A model generated the notes under the pieces. The model was not told the origin of the DNA and ran no database searches. It worked only from the letters and a program-made list of their open reading frames with translations. A program made the translations under genes and the position numbers. Of a stretch of DNA of 29,707 nucleotides, positions 25,724 through 29,707 are shown in pieces. Source of the DNA: a virus; the IMG/VR virus record IMGVR_UViG_3300043446_002631, positions 1-29,707 of that record. One strand, written 5' to 3'. Positions within the stretch are counted from its first letter, which is position 1; every line of letters starts with the position of its first letter.

Positions 25724-26824
25724 CTAGTTGGCGTTACTGACTGCTGCTACTACATATTTTCCGAAACGGCGGTGAAACTCATCAAAATGCTTGAGCTTGC
25801 CGGGCACAAACGGAATGTTGTAAGTAGTAATCGCAACACGAGCCGCCATAACTACAAGCTCGGTATTGAAATTATCCATAATGAAACGGAAGAAGTTATC
25901 TGCCATTCCATTCCACTTGTCCAACTTGCCATTGGCCTTGTCATAGGCATCCTTAAGCTCGTAGCACAGGCTAATAGTCAGCGAGTACATAGCAGATACT
26001 TCTTTGACTTTAAGCTCAGTTACCTTGCCTGCAAGCACTTCAACAGGGTCAGGCATCTGTCCACTTACCTTGCGGTGAGCCATAAACTTGACCGCCATAC
26101 CTTCGCCAACAGCACCAGCCACCAAGTCGGTGAGACCAGCGTCATTGTCCTCGTCCAACAACTCGCTGACAAAAGTCCAGCTACGTGGAGTAGCAAAACT
26201 ACGACCTGCCGAACGCGGGTCAAAATCAAACAAATCACCCTTAGCAAAGCTCAAGTAGCCAACTACATCTTTATGGATGCGATTGTTCACAGCCCAAGTC
26301 TGCCAAGAGTCAAAGTCCACACGCATTTCTAAGTGAACAAAGCGATTAGCAAGAGGACTTGGCATACGATAAGTCACACCTTTGTCGCTGTCGCGATTGC
26401 CTGCTGCCACCATAACAACATTGTCAGGCAAATGATACTTGCCTACACGACGATTCAAAATCAGCTGATAAGCCGCAGCCTGAGTAGCCGGAGGAGCTGA
26501 GTTCATTTCGTCCATGAACAAGACCACAATGGGATACTGACTGGCAGTTTCCTCGTCAGGAAGTTCGATCGGGGGAGCCCAATCCATCTTGCCGTTGTCT
26601 TTGTTGTAGAACGGGATACCACGCAGGTCGGTGGGCTCCATCTGACTCAAACGAATATCAATCATGAGTCCGCCCAAGTCCTCAGCAATGCCAGCAACTA
26701 ATTCTGACTTGCCAATACCCGGAGGACCCCACAGAAAAACGGGACGTTGACGCTTGAAGCAACGCAGTAAAGCACGACGAGCTTCAACACTGGTAACGGT
26801 ACGATTTTCGCTTACTACTGCCAT
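25724..26824 (-). CDS. MoxR-type AAA+ ATPase
   Basis: 366 aa from the ATG at 26824, chosen because GGAG stands 6 nt before it; an in-frame start further up at 26854 lies inside the promoter -10. Walker A is GPPGIGKS at 33-40, Walker B VLFMDE at 101-106, sensor 1 AAGNRD with Asn143, and PLANRF at 157-162 is typical of MoxR/AAA_5 proteins. The protein ends 78 nt before the VWA gene. MoxR ATPases act as remodelling chaperones with VWA partners (RavA-ViaA, CbbQ-CbbO, NorQ-NorD, CobS-CobT). T4-like cyanophages carry a CobS-like ATPase, and this may be the equivalent gene. The target is unknown. Confidence 0.92.
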   Translation of the reverse strand: MAVVSENRTVTSVEARRALLRCFKRQRPVFLWGPPGIGKSELVAGIAEDLGGLMIDIRLSQMEPTDLRGIPFYNKDNGKMDWAPPIELPDEETASQYPIVVLFMDEMNSAPPATQAAAYQLILNRRVGKYHLPDNVVMVAAGNRDSDKGVTYRMPSPLANRFVHLEMRVDFDSWQTWAVNNRIHKDVVGYLSFAKGDLFDFDPRSAGRSFATPRSWTFVSELLDEDNDAGLTDLVAGAVGEGMAVKFMAHRKVSGQMPDPVEVLAGKVTELKVKEVSAMYSLTISLCYELKDAYDKANGKLDKWNGMADNFFRFIMDNFNTELVVMAARVAITTYNIPFVPGKLKHFDEFHRRFGKYVVAAVSNAN

Positions 26825-26853
26825 TTTTGGCTCCTTTGTGTTAGTATAAATCA

Positions 26854-26882
26854 AGTATAAAACAGAATCCGCTGCTAGTCAA
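26854..26882 (-). promoter_or_regulatory. sigma70-like promoter for the AAA+ gene
   Basis: On the minus strand, TTGACT (26882-26877), exactly 17 bp, then TATACT (26859-26854). The -35 begins 1 nt after the TAA of the preceding membrane-protein gene. A second TATACT lies 11 nt further downstream, without a good -35. Confidence 0.8.
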
Positions 26883-26883
26883 C

Positions 26884-27072
26884 TTACTTTGGCAAACGGA
26901 AAAAGGGTGTTGCAAAATAACTACTCATAATCACACTGGCCAACCATGTTTCCACAGTATAAGGAATCTCCAAACCAACATGACCAAATAAGGTGTTTAG
27001 TGCCCAAACACTGAGGAATGGGATCGCTGCTGCAATAGCCAAAGCTATCAGTAGAAGTACAGCGTTTCGCAT
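26884..27072 (-). CDS. small membrane protein, 62 aa
   Basis: The start at 27072 is chosen because GAGG precedes it by 6 nt; an upstream GTG would overlap the previous gene by 41 nt. Residues 1-25 are a strong hydrophobic helix (AVLLLIALAIAAAIPFLSVW) and a second weaker one lies near 42-56 (TWLASVIMSSYFATPF). The pattern VWALNTLF...IPYT...W recurs, from memory, in tiny membrane proteins of aquatic T4-like phages. A role at the host inner membrane is likely; the function is unknown. Confidence 0.75.
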   Translation of the reverse strand: MRNAVLLLIALAIAAAIPFLSVWALNTLFGHVGLEIPYTVETWLASVIMSSYFATPFFRLPK

Positions 27073-27073
27073 A

Positions 27074-27298
27074 TTAGGCCTCAACACGAGTGCAGAACCA
27101 CTGCTCACGCTCAATCTTGCGACGAGCTGCTAGCATGGTATTCCGCAGTTTACGCACTTCTGGGGTATTAGCAGCAGAGATGCCACCTAATGCTTTGAGT
27201 TTAAGCAGAGCAGCATCACGGCGCTGATAAGTTTTAACAGCAGCCGCAGGCACTAAAAACTTAGCATTTACAGCAGGACTTGTATATACTACACGCAT
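27074..27298 (-). CDS. small basic hypothetical protein, 74 aa
   Basis: The ATG follows GGAGCGAGAG, and a sigma70-like promoter stands just upstream, so expression is well supported. The protein is basic and mostly helical (RRDAALLKLKALGG, PEVRKLRNTMLAARRKIERE), ending EQWFCTRVEA. The next gene's ATG lies 1 nt past its stop. No family is recognised; a small nucleic-acid- or protein-binding role would fit the charge but is not shown. Confidence 0.7.
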   Translation of the reverse strand: MRVVYTSPAVNAKFLVPAAAVKTYQRRDAALLKLKALGGISAANTPEVRKLRNTMLAARRKIEREQWFCTRVEA

Positions 27299-27327
27299 CT
27301 CTCGCTCCGTTTTGTTACTGTACCGCT

Positions 27328-27366
27328 ATTATAGCAGGAATCAGTAACCCTAGCAAGTCTAGGGTT
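27328..27366 (-). promoter_or_regulatory. promoter/stem-loop cassette 1 (PeSL-like)
   Basis: On the minus strand, TTGCTA (27356-27351), 17 bp, TATAAT (27333-27328). An 8-bp perfect inverted repeat, AACCCTAG and CTAGGGTT (27366-27359 and 27353-27346) with a 5-nt loop, overlaps the -35. No T-run follows the hairpin, so termination would be weak; an operator role is possible. It is nearly the same as the cassette at 27610-27651. Confidence 0.75.
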
Positions 27367-27375
27367 GTTGTGCTT

Positions 27376-27579
27376 TTACAACACTCGGCCATTACCATCA
27401 AACCGCACAGGCGCACAGAACTCAGGAAAATGCAGGCCCAGTGGAGCCAAATATTCTGCAACTCTGAGTAGGGTGATGCCTAAGATTTCTGCAATCTCGT
27501 GGGGATCAACGTCATTGATATACAGCTCGTTGATATTCCAATCAAGGGATTTTGTGGTATCAACATGCTCAACAGACAT
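27376..27579 (-). CDS. small putative helix-turn-helix protein, 67 aa
   Basis: The start at 27579 is chosen for its AGGAG 6 nt upstream; a further ATG at 27600 lacks one. The segment DPHEIAEILGITLLRVAEYL (about residues 25-44) has the spacing of a helix-turn-helix, which would suit a small DNA-binding regulator. The C-terminus is APVRFDGNGRVL. It has its own promoter cassette upstream, and another follows it. The HTH reading is by eye only, and no family is recognised. Confidence 0.65.
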   Translation of the reverse strand: MSVEHVDTTKSLDWNINELYINDVDPHEIAEILGITLLRVAEYLAPLGLHFPEFCAPVRFDGNGRVL

Positions 27580-27609
27580 TACTGGCTCCTTGTTGTTCAC
27601 TATACCCTA

Positions 27610-27651
27610 ATTATAGCCGGGATCAATAACCCAGTCAAGTCACGGGTTATT
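27610..27651 (-). promoter_or_regulatory. promoter/stem-loop cassette 2 (PeSL-like)
   Basis: On the minus strand, TTGACT (27638-27633), 17 bp, TATAAT (27615-27610). An 8-bp perfect inverted repeat (AATAACCC and GGGTTATT, 27651-27644 and 27632-27625) places the -35 in its 11-nt loop. It serves the 67-aa gene, whose AGGAG and ATG follow. Confidence 0.82.
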
Positions 27652-27676
27652 CTGGTGTGTTGCAGGAAAACAACAA

Positions 27677-27702
27677 CGAAAAACCCTGCTAGGAGCAGGG
27701 TT
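27677..27702 (-). terminator. rho-independent terminator
   Basis: Reading the minus strand, a 9-bp stem (AACCCTGCT and AGCAGGGTT) with loop CCT is followed by TTTTT. It lies 25 nt past the stop of the 92-aa gene and should end the transcript that begins upstream of the 99-aa gene or earlier. Confidence 0.88.
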
Positions 27703-27726
27703 AGAGTGCCTAATTTCTAAGCAGGT

Positions 27727-28005
27727 CTAGCGGTTTTTTGGTGTAGCCGCGTTGACAAATGCGTACATCTTTTCAGCAGTAGCAAGCACTTGGTCAAGTC
27801 CAGGAAACTCAGGCATACCAACTTTGGTAGTAACTACGCCTTTCTCATCGCGAGTCACGCTGAGTTCCCAACCGTGAAACTTGCTATGATATTCTTCTGC
27901 AACCAAGTCTTTGGCCATTTTGAGAATCTCTGACCTGATCTCGTAACCGTTTTTCTGGAATTTTACTTCGGGTGCCTTAGGCATGTTGAATAGTTCAGCA
28001 GACAT
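27727..28005 (-). CDS. conserved phage protein, possibly phasin-like, 92 aa
   Basis: Preceded by GGAGA 6 nt before the ATG and followed by a strong terminator, so clearly an expressed gene. The core is KNGYEIRSEILKMAKDLVAE followed by EYHSKFHGWELSVTRDEKGV and a helical end (PGLDQVLATAEKMYAFVNAA). It resembles, from memory, small proteins of T4-like marine phages that sit next to a phasin-like gene. It starts 24 nt after the 99-aa gene and is probably translated from the same message. Function is not established. Confidence 0.72.
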   Translation of the reverse strand: MSAELFNMPKAPEVKFQKNGYEIRSEILKMAKDLVAEEYHSKFHGWELSVTRDEKGVVTTKVGMPEFPGLDQVLATAEKMYAFVNAATPKNR

Positions 28006-28029
28006 AATTTTCTCCTTTGTGTGTGTATG

Positions 28030-28329
28030 TCATTTGTTGGTTTTTTGTTCCGCACGACTCTGCGCGATCCAGGCATCCCAACCAGCCTTGTGCCAATCAA
28101 TACTAAATGGATTTAGTAACTTCTCCAATTTGGTATGATAAAATTCTCTTATGCAAGTTGATATGATTCCATTGGTAGCTTCTACGGCACTATGCAAGAA
28201 CCTAGTTTGTGCATCGATATAGATGATCATGTCATTCTTGAGGTCTGGATGGCGTACATATTTTTCTATGAATTGCATTTTGGCATTCTGTACGCTGTCA
28301 ATAAAAAGTAGCGGTTGATTAAACATCAT
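28030..28329 (-). CDS. conserved phage protein, possibly phasin-like, 99 aa
   Basis: Two adjacent ATGs (28329 and 28326) follow GGGAG; the second has the better spacing (7 nt). The helical segment QNAKMQFIEKYVRHPDLKND, IDAQTRFLHSAVEAT and the end NPFSIDWHKAGWDAWI recall the phasin-like layout (helical, with IDAQT and a K.GWD.W end). Phasins coat polyhydroxyalkanoate granules in bacteria, but a granule role for the phage protein is speculative. It has its own sigma70-like promoter and a late motif just upstream, and pairs with the 92-aa gene. Confidence 0.7.
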   Translation of the reverse strand: MMFNQPLLFIDSVQNAKMQFIEKYVRHPDLKNDMIIYIDAQTRFLHSAVEATNGIISTCIREFYHTKLEKLLNPFSIDWHKAGWDAWIAQSRAEQKTNK

Positions 28330-28345
28330 GTGTCTCCCTGTGTGT

Positions 28346-28375
28346 AATATACAAAATTATTTATGTCGCTGTCAA
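28346..28375 (-). promoter_or_regulatory. sigma70-like promoter for the 99-aa/92-aa pair
   Basis: On the minus strand, TTGACA (28375-28370, full consensus), 18 bp, TATATT (28351-28346). The TGA inside TTGACA is the stop codon of the preceding 46-aa gene, so promoter and gene overlap. Confidence 0.7.
28358..28365 (-). promoter_or_regulatory. late promoter motif (CATAAATA) within the early promoter
   Basis: CATAAATA on the minus strand fits NATAAATA and lies in the spacer of the sigma70-like promoter, about 30 nt before the 99-aa gene. If functional, the gene pair would be transcribed both early and late. Confidence 0.5.
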
Positions 28376-28512
28376 CTTCTGCGGCGAGGATTCGGGGTAA
28401 CAAAATCCCATTCTTCGCCCAAAACCGGTCTGCGTTCTAGCATTTCATCTATGGCTACTACCATGCAGAGAAATGTAAGTACGGCGAATGTAAACAGTAA
28501 AGTGGGTTCCAT
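28372..28512 (-). CDS. 46-aa membrane protein
   Basis: Starts 1 nt past the stop of the 35-aa gene and ends inside the next promoter's -35. Residues about 4-22 are a hydrophobic helix (TLLFTFAVLTFLCMVVAID), followed by an acidic then basic tail (EEWDFVTPNPRRRS). The overlap pattern with its neighbours supports a real gene, although the ribosome site (GGGACA) is weak. A single-pass inner-membrane peptide is likely. Function unknown. Confidence 0.6.
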   Translation of the reverse strand: MEPTLLFTFAVLTFLCMVVAIDEMLERRPVLGEEWDFVTPNPRRRS

Positions 28513-28513
28513 A

Positions 28514-28621
28514 TTATTGTCCCATGACTTTTACTGCACTTTGCCATTTACCACGGCGAGTGAGATGACTGGCCACTAGTCCAGTGCACCATACTTCATA
28601 AAGCATTTTAAGAAAATTCAT
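28514..28621 (-). CDS. 35-aa hypothetical protein
   Basis: ATG overlaps the stop of the 37-aa gene as ATGA, with AGGAG 9 nt upstream. The sequence has an amphipathic N-terminus (MNFLKMLYEVWCTGLVASHL) and a basic end. No family is recognised. Support is the ribosome site and the coupled overlap, not homology. Confidence 0.5.
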   Translation of the reverse strand: MNFLKMLYEVWCTGLVASHLTRRGKWQSAVKVMGQ

Positions 28622-28731
28622 TGCCAAGCTCCTGGGTTATGGTTGCTCAAGTATCTACGGGCACGAGCTCGACCGCTGGCTTCTAGGGCCAGAAAAACTT
28701 TGTGAACAACTGCTACGACATAGGTAATCAT
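28618..28731 (-). CDS. 37-aa hypothetical protein
   Basis: ATG overlaps the stop of the 58-aa gene as ATGA, with AGGAG 6 nt upstream, a strong ribosome site. It has a short hydrophobic N-terminal helix (MITYVVAVVHKVFLALEA) followed by an Arg-rich stretch (GRARARRYLSNHNPG). Small basic peptides of this size are usual in T4-type accessory regions. Function unknown. Confidence 0.58.
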   Translation of the reverse strand: MITYVVAVVHKVFLALEASGRARARRYLSNHNPGAWQ

Positions 28732-28904
28732 TTAAACTCCTTGTGAGAATTGTATTCAAACTCTTTGATTAGGTTATCTAGAGTGGCAGCGTCGGTAACG
28801 CTGTGCCGGCTTAGGTATGTTTCCAGTCGTTGTTGGTAGCCATCTTTTGGAAACATTTCGGCTAGACGCTCAAGTAAGTTGAGCATGAACTGTGTGATAA
28901 ACAT
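28728..28904 (-). CDS. 58-aa hypothetical protein, DUF3563-like pattern
   Basis: The start at 28904 is chosen because GAGGATAAA precedes it; the frame continues up to a TTG at 28958 inside the previous gene, without a ribosome site. A hydrophobic helix (MFITQFMLNLLERLAEMFPK) is followed by RLETYLSRHSVTDAATLDNL and IKEFEYN. The latter half recalls DUF3563-type small proteins (EYL..SVD..DLE...RE.E), a weak resemblance by eye. It begins the chain of ATGA-coupled tiny genes. Confidence 0.62.
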   Translation of the reverse strand: MFITQFMLNLLERLAEMFPKDGYQQRLETYLSRHSVTDAATLDNLIKEFEYNSHKEFK

Positions 28905-28947
28905 TTTATCCTCTATATATGTGTGTTTACGCTGCATTGCAGCATAA

Positions 28948-29340
28948 TTATTTATCAAGTTCAGAGTTGTTGTCTAAGTACTTTTGTAAGTCGTTATCGT
29001 ATAAAATTAGAGTCATGCTAGTGCGTTCGTCGAATACCCTAAGTTCATTTTGATAACTGATATAGTAGGGAGCAGGAAAATATTTCTCCATCTGCAGGAG
29101 TGTTTTTGGTAGTAAAACCGAGTCTAAATCGTGCTTATAGTACTGTATTTCTGCATTCTTGGTGCAGAATTGAAAGCCGGTCTTGGTAAGACGCATACTA
29201 GCCGCATTCAGTGGATTAAAGAACCAAACTTTACGGAAATGGTCTATGCTGTCTCTTACAGTACCAATGAAAGGACTGTCAGCATATAAACTGCTATTAT
29301 CAATAAGCCAACGTACAAAGGTTGGTTGATCTAGGCGCAC
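28948..29340 (-). CDS. conserved phage hypothetical protein, 130 aa
   Basis: Starts at GTG that shares a base with the preceding TAG (TAGTG), so it is coupled to the 96-aa gene. Features: FNPLNAASMRLTKTGFQF in the middle, LLPKTLLQMEKYFPAPYYIS, and a C-terminal RVFDERTSMTLILYDNDLQK. From memory this S.RLT..GF...K...Y....L.FD.R..M.LVL..GDL layout is shared by T4-like cyanophage proteins of unknown role. No membrane segment. Confidence 0.72.
   Translation of the reverse strand: MRLDQPTFVRWLIDNSSLYADSPFIGTVRDSIDHFRKVWFFNPLNAASMRLTKTGFQFCTKNAEIQYYKHDLDSVLLPKTLLQMEKYFPAPYYISYQNELRVFDERTSMTLILYDNDLQKYLDNNSELDK
28949..28956 (-). promoter_or_regulatory. late promoter motif (GATAAATA) before the tiny-gene cluster
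   Basis: GATAAATA on the minus strand fits NATAAATA and lies 45 nt before the 58-aa gene's start, at the 3' end of the 130-aa gene. There is no sigma70-like pair here. Confidence 0.5.
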
Positions 29341-29630
29341 TATTGTTGGTAAATTACCGAACCTTGATTTAACAAGACCACTGTAAACTTATCGGTCCTA
29401 AATTGACTGTTTAATTTTTTAGCTAGGCTGATTGCATGGCCAGGGTTCGAAAAACTGACCTTGCGATACTTGGGACCAGGATAGCTAACCAATATATTCT
29501 GTGTCTTTAAGTTTACCGGACGACCATCGTAATACACAGCCCAGATACCTTCGCTGGCCAATACTTGATCACTCTTGTACGTGCTCTTGTCCAGAATCTC
29601 TAGAATAACTGTAGGCTTAGGTCTACTCAT
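29340..29630 (-). CDS. conserved phage hypothetical protein, 96 aa
   Basis: The ATG follows AAGGAAG, a good ribosome site, and a late motif stands upstream. Features: SRPKPTVILEILDKSTYKSD, the strongly conserved-looking YPGPKYRKVSFSNPGHAISL followed by AKKLN, and an end FTVVLLNQGSVIYQ. From memory, near-identical patterns occur in T4-like cyanophages without assigned function. It is soluble, of mixed alpha/beta composition, and coupled to the following 130-aa gene. Confidence 0.78.
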   Translation of the reverse strand: MSRPKPTVILEILDKSTYKSDQVLASEGIWAVYYDGRPVNLKTQNILVSYPGPKYRKVSFSNPGHAISLAKKLNSQFRTDKFTVVLLNQGSVIYQQ

Positions 29631-29652
29631 GGTACTTCCTTGATATACATGT

Positions 29653-29707
29653 TTATTTATGCGTAGTTAACGGCATCGGGGTTAATTTGGCCAGTTGATC
29701 AAGCATG
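29653..29707 (-). CDS. possible 3' end of an upstream minus-strand gene (partial)
   Basis: Reading leftwards from the window edge, one frame is open and ends in TAA at 29655-29653 (LDQLAKLTPMPLTTHK). The other two frames contain early stops. The stretch is too short to identify, and it could equally be leader DNA. Confidence 0.3.
   Translation of the reverse strand, partial: MLDQLAKLTPMPLTTHK
29654..29661 (-). promoter_or_regulatory. late promoter motif (CATAAATA) before the 96-aa gene
   Basis: CATAAATA on the minus strand fits NATAAATA and lies 24 nt before the 96-aa gene's ATG, the usual distance for a T4-type late promoter. Confidence 0.6.

Noticed and set aside
25772-26332. Plus-strand 186-codon frame opposite the AAA+ gene
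   Set aside because: Antisense to a gene with intact Walker motifs; composition looks like a shadow frame and no promoter faces this way.
27365-27610. Plus-strand frames across the 67-aa gene
   Set aside because: Antisense to a gene with its own promoter and AGGAG; no start signals on the plus strand.
28328-28579. Plus-strand 83-codon frame
   Set aside because: It runs opposite the tightly coupled micro-genes and across the minus-strand promoter, and has no ribosome site.
1-29707. CRISPR array, tRNA genes, insertion sequences, integrase or att sites
   Set aside because: No regularly spaced repeats, cloverleaf-like segments, transposase motifs or long flanking repeats were seen on either strand.

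Overview
The window looks like part of the genome of a T4-type contractile-tailed phage (myovirus) of the aquatic, cyanophage/pelagiphage-like kind. The grounds are a baseplate block in the order gp5 - gp25 - gp6, a giant virion protein of a type I associate with marine T4-like phages, a fibre with the cyanophage-type N-terminus and an endosialidase-type chaperone end, a flavin-dependent thymidylate synthase, many tightly packed small genes with ATGA overlaps, T4-like late promoter motifs (NATAAATA) and sigma70-like early promoters. The DNA is AT-rich by eye. No photosynthesis gene, tRNA, CRISPR array, insertion sequence or integrase was seen. The host cannot be named from this window.

Plus strand, 1-21715 (virion genes): the 3' end of an unidentified gene; gp5 hub/spike with a C-terminal muralytic domain; gp25 wedge; an enlarged gp6 wedge (1276 aa) behind a late promoter motif; one uninterrupted frame of 3776 codons that carries a recognisable SGNH-hydrolase domain and a probable ILEI/FAM3-like domain; a 48-aa and a 201-aa protein sharing a short N-terminal motif; a fibre with a peptidase S74 domain; and a fibre-like protein with a Calx-beta-like domain. 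These should build the baseplate and its peripheral fibres.

Minus strand, 29707-21712 (accessory and early/middle genes): transcription runs towards the virion block and meets it head-on at a TTAA that gives both stop codons. In order of transcription there are two conserved phage hypotheticals, a cluster of tiny proteins (58, 37, 35 and 46 aa, three of which begin inside the preceding stop codon or close to it), a 99-aa and a 92-aa protein ending in a strong terminator, two small genes each behind a nearly identical promoter/stem-loop cassette, a small membrane protein, a MoxR-type AAA+ ATPase, its VWA/metallopeptidase-like partner, and an overlapping run of five hypotheticals, then thyX and one last small gene.

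The minus strand has five close-to-consensus sigma70-like promoters, four with exactly 17-bp spacers. Several lie directly against or over the preceding stop codon and next to inverted repeats, like the PeSL (early promoter plus stem-loop) cassettes described for T4-type phages. Late NATAAATA motifs also occur on this strand, so some genes may be transcribed both early and late.

Least explained: the enzyme-like and secreted-protein-like domains inside the giant structural protein, a copper-protein-like module shared by gp6 and the giant protein, the phage-encoded MoxR/VWA pair, and the duplicated promoter cassettes. All homology statements come from reading the sequence and from memory of the families. 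No database search was run.
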